Positions 26,567-36,494 of a DNA stretch of 64,000 bases are shown piece after piece. The notes beneath the pieces are model-generated. The model was not told the origin of the DNA and ran no database searches. It saw only the letters and a program-made list of their open reading frames with translations. The position numbers and the translations under genes are program-made. How positions within the stretch are numbered: position 1 is the stretch's first letter; each line of letters opens with the position of its first letter. The DNA lies in contig CAYUXW010000006.1 in NCBI GenBank assembly GCA_964449115.1, positions 1 to 64,000 of the forward strand, read 5' to 3'. The stretch is from UBA1783 sp964449115 (GTDB lineage: Bacteria; Bacillota_I; Bacilli_A; Erysipelotrichales; Erysipelotrichaceae).

Positions 26567-27658
26567 TTAGTCATTTTTTAGAAATTTATATCGATACCCA
26601 TAATTATAGTATAAAAGTTTTTTTAAATCTTTATCATCAATTTTCCCTACCACATTTACTCTCTCATCTCTCTTTTTGTCTTCTAAGACAATCTGCATTT
26701 CACCAGAATAGCGACCATAAAGTTTATTATCAACGGTTATGCTTCCTTTTAATCTATCAGCAGTATTATCAATTTCTATTACACTGGCATACTGAGACAT
26801 TTGTCTGCTGCTTCGCGATCTTAAAAATGATGCATTGGAATCATATCTGAATTCATGAGTTTTCAAAACTATATCATTATAATTATCATTTAATAAATCA
26901 ACTTCAATCTCTAGAGGTTGATGATTAATAACAGCATCAAACTGCTTAAAGCTATACTCGCTGTAAAAATTGTCTGAAAAGATAAATGAATCTGTTTTAT
27001 AGACATATAAAAGCTCTAAGGTTATTAAAACTATATCACTATACCTATGCTTTTCAATTGTTGGAAGCCCCTTATAAACTGGTCCTCTGGCTCTGCTTAA
27101 AGAAGGTATAAAATAATAAATTGGAAGATTGTATTTTCTTAGCATTTCATCCTGTCTTAAAGCAAAGTCCTTATCCAGACCGCTTTCTTCTCTAGGATAG
27201 AAATTATGACAGGCTTTAATTTCAACATTTCCTAAACTATTAAGAAATTGTATTTTTTCTTCTATCTCTTTTTCCTTATACATTGATGCATTGATTACAA
27301 AGCCTTTAAGATTAAACTCTTTATAAAGAGTTATGACATCTTCCTGATCATAGCCATAATCCAGTCTGATAAAAGCTATTTCTACTTCTTTTAATTTTTC
27401 CAGATAATGCTTATCATCTAATATTTTTTTAAGATGGGGACCACCAATATCGACAGTCAAATCCATCTGATACTCCTTGGCTAGCATTGATATATAGCGT
27501 AGCGATTCAATTTGTTGGCTAAGAGGCAATTCTGGCAAATGAACCGTTGAAAAAATCTCTGTAAAGCCATATTTTTTAGCTAATTGAATATATTTGTCCC
27601 ACCTTGCTATATTGTAATTTGTATGGAGCCCAGGGAAAATTGAGATGCATTTATTCAT
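26567..27658 (-). CDS. DUF871/MupG-like 6-phospho-N-acetylmuramidase
   Basis: 363 aa from ATG 27658 (GAGGAT upstream). DUF871 pattern: KYGFTEIFSTVHLPE at the start of the barrel, MDLTVDIGGPHLKK, IRLDYGYDQ, LKGFVINAS, a hallmark ACHNFYPREESGLD, and a C-terminal cyclophilin-like part with SRSSRQMSQYAS. MupG of Staphylococcus aureus cleaves MurNAc-6-P-GlcNAc from recycled peptidoglycan. The usual partners murQ and MurP are not in this window, so the gene stands alone. It is followed upstream by an ABC exporter on the same strand. The family assignment is strong; the exact substrate is by homology. Confidence 0.82.
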   Translation of the reverse strand: MNKCISIFPGLHTNYNIARWDKYIQLAKKYGFTEIFSTVHLPELPLSQQIESLRYISMLAKEYQMDLTVDIGGPHLKKILDDKHYLEKLKEVEIAFIRLDYGYDQEDVITLYKEFNLKGFVINASMYKEKEIEEKIQFLNSLGNVEIKACHNFYPREESGLDKDFALRQDEMLRKYNLPIYYFIPSLSRARGPVYKGLPTIEKHRYSDIVLITLELLYVYKTDSFIFSDNFYSEYSFKQFDAVINHQPLEIEVDLLNDNYNDIVLKTHEFRYDSNASFLRSRSSRQMSQYASVIEIDNTADRLKGSITVDNKLYGRYSGEMQIVLEDKKRDERVNVVGKIDDKDLKKLLYYNYGYRYKFLKND

Positions 27659-27742
27659 AATTATTATCCTCTTTCTTAGTCCTATTCTATCTTTATTTAC
27701 TATCGTTTTCAACATTTGATACCAACAAAAAACCTTCAGATT

Positions 27743-29833
27743 TTACTTTGAAGGTTCATTTTTGTCATTGTATTTTTGTAATTCATAAAGCTTTTTATAA
27801 ATGCCATCCTGAGTCAGAAGTTCTTGATGAGTTCCACTTTCTATAATCTGTCCCAAATCCAAAACAATAATATTATCAGCATGTTGAATGGTAGACAAAC
27901 GATGAGCGACCATAATTGTTGTTCTATTTTCCATCAACGTTTTTAACGCTTCCTGTATTAACAGTTCTGTTTCAGTATCGATATTAGCAGTTGCTTCATC
28001 CATTACCAAAATTGTCGGATTAATCACCAGAGTTCTAGCAAACGACAATAGCTGCCTTTGACCAAAGGATAGATTTGTTCCTCTTTCCGTTAACATCTCA
28101 TCATATTTATTTGGCAAACTTTCAATAAATTGATGAGCATTTACTGCTTTAGCAGCTTCTTTTATTTGTTCTATGGTGATATCTTCATTTAACAATCTGA
28201 TATTAGATTTTACATCACCATTAAAGATAAAGACATCCTGCTGAACCTGGCCAATAGCATTTCTAATCTGGTTTAATGACATCTCTTTGATGTTAATGTC
28301 ATCTATCAGGATCTCTCCTTTTTGAATATCATAATAACGACCGATTAAATTCATAATTGATGATTTACCAGCTCCGGTAGCTCCTACAAAAGCCACCTTT
28401 TGACCTGGCTCTATGACAAATGAAACATCCTTTAAAACCCAGTTTTCATTTTCATAAGCAAACCAGACATTTCTAAATTCAATTTTACCTTTAATTTTTT
28501 CTGGTCTGATTGGATTTTCCAGCTCTTCAATCATACTTTTTTCATCTAATAGACTGAAAATCTTTTCTGCTGAAGCAAAAGAATTCTGCAAGGTTGAAAA
28601 TTGCTGAGCCATTTCCTGGATTGGCCAGAAAAATGAACGAATATAGCTGATAAAGATAAATAAAACTCCTACCGTCAAACTGTCAGATAAAACATAATGA
28701 GAACCTTTATAAACTATCGCTACCAGTGCCAGATTGGCAATCAAACTTGTAAAAGGTCTAAAAAAGGCAAAAACGAGCAATTCTTTAATTCTTGTATTAT
28801 ATAAATCATCGCTTTTTTCTTCAAACTGAGCAAATTTTTCTTTTTCCCTGGCAAAAATCTGAATCAGCTTCATACCAGAAATATGTTCACTTAAAAAGGT
28901 ATTCAAATACGATAATTTAGTTCTTGCAACACGATAGACATTTCTGGAAATCTTTCTAAACATGTTGGTTATGATGAATATCACCGGCAGATAAATAAAG
29001 GTAATAATCGCTAATCTACTATTTAAAGTAAGCATTACCAGAGCATAGCCGGCAATCATAATAAAGTTTCTGATTAGATTAACCAGAACATGGGAAAACA
29101 TTCTGTTTAATGATTCCACATCGTTAGTAATTCTGGTATCAATCTGCCCAACAGGATGAGTATCAAAAAACCTCAAGGATAATGAATGGACATGAGCAAA
29201 CAGTTCATTACGCATATCGTAAATGATATTCTGTCCTGTAACTAATAAAGTGTAGGTATTGGCTGAATCAATAAGAGCATTAAGGACCAAGACAATTAAA
29301 TAAATAATGCCTATCATTAAAATACCCTTATAGTCTGAACTTCTCAAAACTTGTAAATCTTCTTTTAACAGCCGTTTCCCTTCCAGCAGGTTTCCATTTT
29401 CATCACTGATCATGATGAGATTTTCCTTTTCCGCTTCAACCTTTTCAATGCCGGCATTATTTTTTTCTACCAGCACTTTAATTTGACCAGCATCCAGATT
29501 CTCAAAATAATAATATTTGTCATCATATAAAACTATCTGACAATAACTTGAAACTTCATCTTCCTTATAATCTTTTGTTAAGAATAAACCATTATAGGAT
29601 AAATCTGCCTCTGTTTCATTTACTATGGCATAACTGCGATCATAGCCTTCAATATAGGTGTCGATGGCTTTTGCGATTAACATTGGTCTGATTATCTCAA
29701 AAGCAGTAACTGCCAGAATCATACAGATTGATAGAATAAATCTGCCTAAATAAGGTTTCATATAACCAAAAATTCTTTTAAACACATTGCCAGAATAAGA
29801 GGTAATGACTTTTTCTTTTTCTATTTTAGCCAT
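27743..29833 (-). CDS. ABC exporter subunit with extracellular insert (BmrD-like)
   Basis: 696 aa: a TM domain (helix 1 about 28-48) followed by an unusual extracellular insert of about 100 residues (around 60-165) before helix 2, then four more helices and an NBD. NBD motifs: Walker A GATGAGKSS, signature LSFGQRQ, Walker B ILVMDEATAN with the catalytic Glu, and a switch His in MVAHRLS. The insert and the partner gene match BmrC/BmrD heterodimers of Bacillus, which export drugs. It starts at the base after the partner's TAA. Confidence 0.88.
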   Translation of the reverse strand: MAKIEKEKVITSYSGNVFKRIFGYMKPYLGRFILSICMILAVTAFEIIRPMLIAKAIDTYIEGYDRSYAIVNETEADLSYNGLFLTKDYKEDEVSSYCQIVLYDDKYYYFENLDAGQIKVLVEKNNAGIEKVEAEKENLIMISDENGNLLEGKRLLKEDLQVLRSSDYKGILMIGIIYLIVLVLNALIDSANTYTLLVTGQNIIYDMRNELFAHVHSLSLRFFDTHPVGQIDTRITNDVESLNRMFSHVLVNLIRNFIMIAGYALVMLTLNSRLAIITFIYLPVIFIITNMFRKISRNVYRVARTKLSYLNTFLSEHISGMKLIQIFAREKEKFAQFEEKSDDLYNTRIKELLVFAFFRPFTSLIANLALVAIVYKGSHYVLSDSLTVGVLFIFISYIRSFFWPIQEMAQQFSTLQNSFASAEKIFSLLDEKSMIEELENPIRPEKIKGKIEFRNVWFAYENENWVLKDVSFVIEPGQKVAFVGATGAGKSSIMNLIGRYYDIQKGEILIDDINIKEMSLNQIRNAIGQVQQDVFIFNGDVKSNIRLLNEDITIEQIKEAAKAVNAHQFIESLPNKYDEMLTERGTNLSFGQRQLLSFARTLVINPTILVMDEATANIDTETELLIQEALKTLMENRTTIMVAHRLSTIQHADNIIVLDLGQIIESGTHQELLTQDGIYKKLYELQKYNDKNEPSK

Positions 29834-31603
29834 TTAATTACCTCCCTGTTCTACAGCAATCAACTGTTTTTCTAACTGTTGCTTTTCTACCATCTGAGCA
29901 AATAAACCCTTTTTATCTAATAGTTGCTGATAAGTACCATATTCAGCCACTTTTCCATCTTCCAAAACCAGAATACGATCTGCTGATTGAACCGTAGAAA
30001 CACGATGAGCAATCATAATGGTCGTTTTATCTTTTCTGATTTTTTTAAGGTTGTCGATAATTGTATCTTCAGTATCAGTATCAACAGCACTTAAAGAATC
30101 ATCCATAATCAATATGGGACTATCTTTGATTATTGCCCTGGCAATAGAAGTTCTCTGTCTTTGACCACCTGAAAGAGTAACTCCTCTTTCACCTAACATA
30201 GTTTCATATTTATTTGGAAAGCTCATGATATTGTCATGAATATCAGCCATTTTACTAGCCTCAAATATCTCTTGATCAGTAGCATCCAATTTACCAAAAG
30301 CGATGTTTTCTTTTAAGGTCTCAGAAAACAAGAAATTGTCTTGGGGAATATAACCTATATTTGAACGCAGAACGTCCAATGGAATATCTTTAATATTGTT
30401 TCCATCAATGTAAATGTTGCCACCGGTGACATCATAAATTCTGGTTATTAAATTAACCATTGTCGTCTTACCACAACCGGTTCTACCCAATATCGCAAAG
30501 GTTTCTCCTTCATTGATTTTTATGTTTATATCTTCCAAAGCTAAAGGCAGATTGTCCTCATATCTAAAATCTACCCTATCAAAGACAATTTCACCTTTAA
30601 TTTCTTTAACATCCAGCATCTTTGCACTATTTTCAATCTCAACTTCAGCAGCAAATATTTCATCAATCCTTTTTAATGAAGCGCTGGCTTCTGAAAAAAT
30701 TGTGACAACATCGCCAACAATAATCATTGGCCAGACAAGCGCACCAATATAAGAAGAAAAAGTGACAAACTTACCCAAACTTATTTCACCAGTCAAACAA
30801 TAGTAACCACCTAATACAATAGCGACAACATACGAAAGACCGATAAAGGTTTCTAAAACTGGCCAGAAGATTGAGCGCAAGATTGAAATTTCAGCATTGG
30901 ATTTACGATTATGATCATTAACTTTTTTAAAATGTTCCAGCTGTTTTTCTTCCTGAACAAAGGCTTTGATAACCCTTATCGCTGTTACTGATTCCTGTAC
31001 TGCATCATTTAACTGACCAAAAGCATCCTGTTTGATTAAGAATTTCTCATCAAACTTTTTAGATAAAACAATACTGTAAACACCTACCAAAGTCATTGGT
31101 ATTAATGTCAGCAAAGTCAGCGGTAAACTAACGTATGTAATCATGTTATAGACAACCATAAGAGTCAAAATCACCGCATCAAAGGACATAATAAGCGCAA
31201 AGCCGATTGCCCCTTCAATCGCGTCTAAATCATTGGTAAACCTGGTCATAATATCACCAGTTTTATTTTTGTTGAAATATGATTGTGATAACATTTCTAA
31301 TTTTTTAAAGATATCTTTTCTTAAACTATTGATTACTTTCAGACAGGCACCAAAAATAAAATAGTGCCAAAAGAAACGAAATATGGCAATTATTACTGAC
31401 AAAACAATCATCAGAAGAACTGTTTTATCAATTGTAGATGTTTCAATTGTACGAGAAGTTAAACCATCAGTTATTTTACCAATATACAACGGAATATATA
31501 AATCTAAAAAGTCCACTATTAAAAGAGCAATTATACCAAAAAAGTATAAGTGTTTATTCTTATATATATGGTAAAACAATCTTTTCTTTTTTAGTTTTTC
31601 CAT
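29834..31603 (-). CDS. ABC exporter subunit with degenerate catalytic site (BmrC-like)
   Basis: 589 aa; ATG 31603 has GGGGAG about 10 bases upstream (a TTG one codon earlier is an alternative). It has a six-helix TM domain and an NBD with Walker A GRTGCGKTT, signature LSGGQRQ and Walker B ILIMDDSLSAVD. The residue after the Walker B Asp is Asp rather than the catalytic Glu, the mark of the degenerate half of a heterodimeric exporter. With the adjacent 696-aa subunit it would form one pump with one consensus ATP site. Substrate unknown; multidrug export is likely by family. Confidence 0.88.
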   Translation of the reverse strand: MEKLKKKRLFYHIYKNKHLYFFGIIALLIVDFLDLYIPLYIGKITDGLTSRTIETSTIDKTVLLMIVLSVIIAIFRFFWHYFIFGACLKVINSLRKDIFKKLEMLSQSYFNKNKTGDIMTRFTNDLDAIEGAIGFALIMSFDAVILTLMVVYNMITYVSLPLTLLTLIPMTLVGVYSIVLSKKFDEKFLIKQDAFGQLNDAVQESVTAIRVIKAFVQEEKQLEHFKKVNDHNRKSNAEISILRSIFWPVLETFIGLSYVVAIVLGGYYCLTGEISLGKFVTFSSYIGALVWPMIIVGDVVTIFSEASASLKRIDEIFAAEVEIENSAKMLDVKEIKGEIVFDRVDFRYEDNLPLALEDINIKINEGETFAILGRTGCGKTTMVNLITRIYDVTGGNIYIDGNNIKDIPLDVLRSNIGYIPQDNFLFSETLKENIAFGKLDATDQEIFEASKMADIHDNIMSFPNKYETMLGERGVTLSGGQRQRTSIARAIIKDSPILIMDDSLSAVDTDTEDTIIDNLKKIRKDKTTIMIAHRVSTVQSADRILVLEDGKVAEYGTYQQLLDKKGLFAQMVEKQQLEKQLIAVEQGGN

Positions 31604-31749
31604 CAAGAATTTTCTCCCCTTAAAATAATAAATGAACTTAATCATTATAACATAATTATATTGGATGGCAGCATTCAACTTTTATTAAAGTGACAAACGC
31701 TGGTTGATAAAATAAAATAATAATATATTTTCATATCTGGCCAATTAAA

Positions 31750-31776
31750 AAGCCAGCAGACTGTTTCCACTGACTT
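31750..31776 (-). terminator. Terminator after the PrsW gene
   Basis: On the minus strand AAGTCAGTGGA pairs with TCTGCTGGCTT (with G-U pairs), followed by TTTTAATT. Confidence 0.75.
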
Positions 31777-31798
31777 CTTAAACTTAAATTAATTTTTA

Positions 31799-32500
31799 TT
31801 AGACAATATACTGGTCTTTCTTTGACGTTGCTCTGACAGTAGCGAAAATAATGATATAAATTAACACTACCAGACCTAGCCATAGATAATATAAATTTAC
31901 TGATGGATCGAATAAACAGTAATCATATAAGCCATGCAGGAAAACAGCTAAAAACAGACCTGTCATCTTATAAATTTGAGCTGAAACAACTTTCCCCTGA
32001 TTTGCGACCATTCTGGCTTTAGCATAATAGGCACCCATCACAACACCAAAACAGACATGAGCAGGTATAGCTGTGAAAGCTCTAAGATAAGCTGTATTCA
32101 GTCCATAAGAATAAACGTACAGAAGGTTTTCTGAAATTGCGAAACCTAAAGAAACAAATACTGAATAAATTAGTCCATCATAAAGACAGTTAAAGTGTTT
32201 ACTTCTCCAAGAGAAAATATTTAAAGCCAGATATTTTGTCCCTTCTTCAATTAAGGCCACACCAATAAAGGCTGAGGCTAAATAGTAAAGTGTATTTGGA
32301 TATCTGAATATCTGAGTTAAAACACTATCAGCAAACATTTCCAAAAAGAACGAAGCTACAGTAGCCAGCAGTCCCCCAAACAACATCAAGGCAAGTAGCC
32401 AAAGAGGTTCTTTTTCTTTTCTATCTCTTATATAGAGATAAGCTGCATAGACTAAACCAGGCACTACTGCAGCAATTGTTAATACATTGTAATAATCCAT
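31799..32500 (-). CDS. PrsW family intramembrane metalloprotease
   Basis: 233 aa, about seven to eight helices. The family motifs are present: EEGTKYLAL (EExxK), CFGVVMGAYYAKA after a helical His (HVCFG), and FLHGLYDY with the last His and Asp. PrsW proteases cut membrane proteins such as anti-sigma factors. The target cannot be deduced; no sigma/anti-sigma pair is nearby. It follows the Nudix gene by 10 bases, so the two are co-transcribed. Confidence 0.87.
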   Translation of the reverse strand: MDYYNVLTIAAVVPGLVYAAYLYIRDRKEKEPLWLLALMLFGGLLATVASFFLEMFADSVLTQIFRYPNTLYYLASAFIGVALIEEGTKYLALNIFSWRSKHFNCLYDGLIYSVFVSLGFAISENLLYVYSYGLNTAYLRAFTAIPAHVCFGVVMGAYYAKARMVANQGKVVSAQIYKMTGLFLAVFLHGLYDYCLFDPSVNLYYLWLGLVVLIYIIIFATVRATSKKDQYIV

Positions 32501-32510
32501 AATTTTTCTC

Positions 32511-33086
32511 CTAATCTATTTTTATATCTTTCAACTTATCATTAAGTTTACTATAAATATTTTCTTTAAACCACTTTTCATTTGAGGCTTCAACTGCATC
32601 TTCTAAATTAAACCAGCCTACAGCACTGTTTTCATCCTCTTTACTGGTAATGGTTTCCTCTTCATCAGCTTGCAGCAAATATGTAATATTTAAATGCACA
32701 TGGGTAGGAACATATTCTCCATTTTTGAAATGTCCATCAACTGATAATATTTCTAAAGAATAGATATCTTCAAGTAACGCTTTAACACTCTTTACACCAC
32801 TTTCCTCTTTTACTTCCTCAATAGCCACTTCCAATAAATCATAATGACCATCAGCATGACCACCGAGCCAAGCCCATGAATCATATAAATTATGGTAAGC
32901 CATCAACAACTTGTCCTTATTTTTGTTTAAAACCCAACCTGAAGCTGTCATGTGAGCAATTAAATTGGTACGATAAAAGATATCTTCATAATCTTTTAAA
33001 TAATTTAAAATAATATCCTTATCTTTTTTTTCCTGTTCATTAAAAGGTTTATAATCTTTAATCTGTTGAATTAATTTGTTTTTCAT
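32511..33086 (-). CDS. Nudix hydrolase
   Basis: 191 aa. The Nudix box region is GGHADGHYDLLEVAIEEVKEESG: the catalytic helix EEVKEESG is kept, while the usual Arg is Glu and an earlier Glu is Tyr. A Nudix fold is clear from the surrounding HMTASGWVLNKNKDKLLM and AWLGGHADG. It probably hydrolyses a nucleoside diphosphate derivative. First gene of a Nudix-prsW pair. Confidence 0.88.
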   Translation of the reverse strand: MKNKLIQQIKDYKPFNEQEKKDKDIILNYLKDYEDIFYRTNLIAHMTASGWVLNKNKDKLLMAYHNLYDSWAWLGGHADGHYDLLEVAIEEVKEESGVKSVKALLEDIYSLEILSVDGHFKNGEYVPTHVHLNITYLLQADEEETITSKEDENSAVGWFNLEDAVEASNEKWFKENIYSKLNDKLKDIKID

Positions 33087-33122
33087 ATTCTTATTATAGC
33101 AAATACATCCTTCTATATAAAT

Positions 33123-33146
33123 AAAGACACTTAATATTTAGTGTCT
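33123..33146 (-). terminator. Terminator after the ArsR gene
   Basis: AGACACT pairs with AGTGTCT across an AT loop; on the minus strand a TTTATTTATA tail follows. Confidence 0.75.
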
Positions 33147-33156
33147 AAACTTTTAT

Positions 33157-33435
33157 CTATTCTTGATCTTTCAGTTTCAGGAAAGCTTCATTTAATTCCG
33201 TGAAAATATTCAAGTTCACTGAATAATAATGCGCTATTCCCACTTTTCTAATCTTCACCATTTTCGCATTGGTCAACTCTTTCATATGATAAGAAAATGT
33301 TGGTTGCGATAAATTGAAATATTCAAGTAAATCCTTCTGATTCATCTCTCCAGCTTTCAACAGCAAAGCCATTATTTTTATTCTGCTGTCATCTGCTAAT
33401 GCTTTAAAAAAATCTGCTAAATCTTTGTATTGCAT
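33157..33435 (-). CDS. ArsR/SmtB-family repressor (SdpR-like)
   Basis: 92 aa, a compact winged helix: DLADFFKALADDSRIKIMALL, then MNQKDLLEYFNLSQPTFSYH as the recognition helix, and VGIAHYYSVN as the wing. No cysteine metal motif is present, so it is of the SdpR/autorepressor kind rather than a metal sensor. AGGAGGG precedes the start. It has its own terminator and points toward the Nudix-PrsW genes, but nothing shows it regulates them. The 300 bases upstream hold only promoter-like AT sequence and the next terminator. Confidence 0.88.
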   Translation of the reverse strand: MQYKDLADFFKALADDSRIKIMALLLKAGEMNQKDLLEYFNLSQPTFSYHMKELTNAKMVKIRKVGIAHYYSVNLNIFTELNEAFLKLKDQE

Positions 33436-33642
33436 AATACCCTCCTAAAAATTATTTTCCCCAGTTGCCTAATTTTACATTAAAAAGTATTAATATTCAA
33501 TCGCTTGTGAAATTTTCACTAGTTTATTTAATGATTTTTATTAAGAAATTGAATTTTTTACTTTCATTTTACTTGGCACTTACTTCAAAATTACATTTGA
33601 ACATAATATCTTTAAAATTATTTTTTCACTTTCAGCAAAAAA

Positions 33643-33669
33643 GAAGCAATCTATTGTCATGATTGCTTC
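33643..33669. terminator. Terminator after the 33744-36182 surface protein gene
   Basis: GAAGCAATC (33643-33651) pairs with GATTGCTTC (33661-33669), with T-rich tails on both strands. Confidence 0.8.
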
Positions 33670-33743
33670 CTTATTTTTCACTTGTTTATAAGATTTATTT
33701 TAAAATTTTATTTGCTATAAAGATTTAATCAAATCCTATAATT

Positions 33744-36182
33744 TTATATTATTCTTTTCTTTTTGCCATAAACTGTAAGTCCAAGACTTCCAGATCCACT
33801 TAAGAACATTACAGCAAGCAGTAAAGTAATATTGATATTATCTCCTGTATCAGGTACAGGTTCTGGTTTTGTATTAGTAATTGTCCATACATTATTGTTT
33901 TCAACAACGGTTTTATTATAACCATTTGGAACAACAACTTCATCAACGGTCCAGACATGATTATTGTACATATCTGTCCATGTATGAGTCCAGCCATTAG
34001 CCTCATCTAAGATAACAATTTCTCCATAAGCAACACCATCACGATATAGTTGAACTTCAACATAATCAGGTCTGTCTACAGAATTGTTATCATTCCAAAC
34101 CTTGGTTACTTTTACATCAACCAAATCTGCGGTAAATTCCCACTTACCATACACTGTCACATCTGACTTGATGTTCACTGTTGTCAGAGGATTACCGGCA
34201 TAGCTTGTATCACTTGACCAGCCTGTGAATTTCCAGGTTCCAGGTATTCCATTAACCGTACCATCTGATGTTGTCCAGCTTGTTGTTGGAACTGCTCCAA
34301 GAGTCTCATCAGTATTGTACGAGATTCCTGTCTTGTTATCAGGGTTAACTGCATCAGTTGGAGTTCCATAAATCGCATCTGCTGCAACTACATAGTTCAG
34401 TGAATAGGTTGTTGGGGTAAATTTCCAGCTACCTTCTATATCTGTATTAGCTGTTATGATAAAATCAACTTTATTCCAACCTGAAAACTCCCAGGTTCCA
34501 GGAATATTAACACCACCAACTACTGCATAAGTCTGTGTTGTTGTAAGAGCAGCAAACACAGTAACCAAATCACCAGATTTATAATTTGTCCCGTCAATAG
34601 GAGTAACACTGCTGATAGGTTTTCCATAATTGACATCTGAATTCACAATATAAGTTACTTTTAGGATTGCTGAGTTTTTAATTGACCATGTTGTTGATCC
34701 GACATCATTGTTACCAATATAGATATCATTTGCATTGTCATTATGAATATGGTCTGTAAGGTCTTCGTCTTTTATATCCTCTGTATACCCAATGTTTAAA
34801 GTCCATGTAGTGATATCACCAAGAAGGTATCCATCAGGGGCATTAACCTCCGTTAATGTATATGTTCCCCATGGAAGATCTTTAAATTTCCAATTCCCAG
34901 TTAAGCCACCTTCAGATGCCAACCATTCTTTATTGTTTGCATCCTTCAAAGTAAACTCTGCTCCAGGAATAGAGTTTCCTGTTTGAGCGTCTACTTTGCT
35001 GAAAGAGAAATCATATAGTGTGCCTAAAACTTGAGGCACAGGGAAGATTACAGAGCATGTTTCAGTACCGCAATTATAATTAAGAACTGTCGTTCCGTTA
35101 ACATCATAAAGTGTACCACTGGTAAAACCAGCTTTTTCAACATCTAAATAGACATTGTATATAATTTCTACCACATTTAGATACCATTGAGTGGTTGTTG
35201 TTACTCTTGTGGTAACCGTGCTTCCATCTGGTCGAGTAATAGTTTCTTGGGTAACTGTTACAACTGGATCAGTTTTATTAACACTATCAGTTGCTTTAGG
35301 ACTAATATTCCAAGTTACAGATGTACCAGCCTCTGTAGCTGCTGCTGGTGCTGTTCCATATATATCGCCATTAACAAAGCCATCAAAAACAATATATGAT
35401 CCCATTGGATCTACGATAGATGCACTACCTTCATTATCGAAAACAATCACAGTTTCCTCTTGTGTTTCTTCATTAACAATCGTATTAAATAAAGCATTGT
35501 ATGCATTATCAGTAAGATTAACTGGTACTAAATAAGAGCCATCAGGAAGTACTGTTGGTGTTTGGCCACCGACTGTTATAACTCCTCCTTGTTCACGAAT
35601 ATTATCAAGTGCTATATACTGAGTTCCTACCTTTAGATAAAATACTGAATTAGGAACCACCAGTTGCAATTTTGGTTCTGCGATAACCAGTCCGTTATAC
35701 TTTATTTGAATGGTAAAATATGGAGATGTAGCAACTGGGGTCTCTAACGGTTTTGGAGCCCCTTGAGTACTATTACTTAAACTACCATTACCAGGACGAA
35801 CATCGACGCCAGTATTGTCTGGAAAACCATTTCCAGCACCATTAACATATAGACTTTGAGAATTTACTTCCAACATACTGGTAATAGATTGATAAGTAGC
35901 AACCTTTTTGCTCATTACATCAATAGCCAAATATACCAAAAACTGATTCTCTGTATTTGTTGGGACAACGTTTTTCTGAACACGAACCATCCCATCAGCT
36001 GAAACAGTTGTCTTGTGTTCAGGACCATTTCCTGAATATTCGCTGCTAAGTGGAACCTGCCATTCATTTACTCCAGACATATCTAAATCATCTCCATATG
36101 TTGGATACGCAGCCAATAGAGTAATGCTGTTAGTTACTAGCAGTACCATTGCTAGGAAAAATGATAATATGCGCTTCCGCAT
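33744..36182 (-). CDS. Cell-wall-anchored SpaA/SHIRT/CnaB surface protein
   Basis: About 812 aa from ATG 36182 (AAAGGA 5 bases upstream); an ATG at 36215 would add a lysine-rich head. Signal peptide FFLAMVLLVTNSITLLAA. A large N-terminal adhesin-like region is followed by a SpaA/CnaB domain (YDFSFSKVDAQTGNSIPGAE, LPWGTYTLTEVNAPDGY), two SHIRT-like repeats (KVTYIVNSDVNYGKPISSV; YSLNYVVAADAIYGTPTDAV), a CnaB-type domain with VDVKVTKVWNDNNSVDRP, and a sorting signal VPDTG + hydrophobic helix + KKKR. Isopeptide-bonded stalk domains suggest an adhesin or pilin. No sortase gene is in the window. The VPDTG motif differs from LPxTG at the first position. Confidence 0.88.
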   Translation of the reverse strand: MRKRILSFFLAMVLLVTNSITLLAAYPTYGDDLDMSGVNEWQVPLSSEYSGNGPEHKTTVSADGMVRVQKNVVPTNTENQFLVYLAIDVMSKKVATYQSITSMLEVNSQSLYVNGAGNGFPDNTGVDVRPGNGSLSNSTQGAPKPLETPVATSPYFTIQIKYNGLVIAEPKLQLVVPNSVFYLKVGTQYIALDNIREQGGVITVGGQTPTVLPDGSYLVPVNLTDNAYNALFNTIVNEETQEETVIVFDNEGSASIVDPMGSYIVFDGFVNGDIYGTAPAAATEAGTSVTWNISPKATDSVNKTDPVVTVTQETITRPDGSTVTTRVTTTTQWYLNVVEIIYNVYLDVEKAGFTSGTLYDVNGTTVLNYNCGTETCSVIFPVPQVLGTLYDFSFSKVDAQTGNSIPGAEFTLKDANNKEWLASEGGLTGNWKFKDLPWGTYTLTEVNAPDGYLLGDITTWTLNIGYTEDIKDEDLTDHIHNDNANDIYIGNNDVGSTTWSIKNSAILKVTYIVNSDVNYGKPISSVTPIDGTNYKSGDLVTVFAALTTTQTYAVVGGVNIPGTWEFSGWNKVDFIITANTDIEGSWKFTPTTYSLNYVVAADAIYGTPTDAVNPDNKTGISYNTDETLGAVPTTSWTTSDGTVNGIPGTWKFTGWSSDTSYAGNPLTTVNIKSDVTVYGKWEFTADLVDVKVTKVWNDNNSVDRPDYVEVQLYRDGVAYGEIVILDEANGWTHTWTDMYNNHVWTVDEVVVPNGYNKTVVENNNVWTITNTKPEPVPDTGDNINITLLLAVMFLSGSGSLGLTVYGKKKRII

Positions 36183-36317
36183 TGTTTTCCTTTTTTTAAT
36201 TTTGTTTTTTATCATGACCTCTCAACGCCTCTCTTTTTTAAGATACAAAAACTAGAAATATTCTCTAGCAATATTTAAGCCAAAAAAAATCTTTCAACTT
36301 TATCAACTTCTATGTAT

Positions 36318-36346
36318 ATAATACAATATCAACTAAAATGTATCAA
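36318..36346 (-). promoter_or_regulatory. Promoter of the SpaA/SHIRT surface protein gene
   Basis: Minus strand: -35 TTGATA (36346-36341), 17-base spacer, -10 TATTAT (36323-36318), giving a leader of over 100 bases. Confidence 0.6.
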
Positions 36347-36466
36347 TAGATATAAATCGTTTTTATAATTTAGCACAACCATATTATAGCCAAATTAATC
36401 TCGTTAAATATTAAAGTTTTTATTCATTTTTTAAAATTTTATTTAAAATAAACCAGACTATACTTC

Positions 36467-36493
36467 AAAAGGTAGAAATATATCTACCTTTTT
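36467..36493 (-). terminator. Terminator near the end of the DUF2130 gene
   Basis: AAAAGGTAGA (36467-36476) pairs with TCTACCTTTTT (36483-36493), next to the stop of the 36495 gene. Confidence 0.8.
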
Positions 36494-36494
36494 G

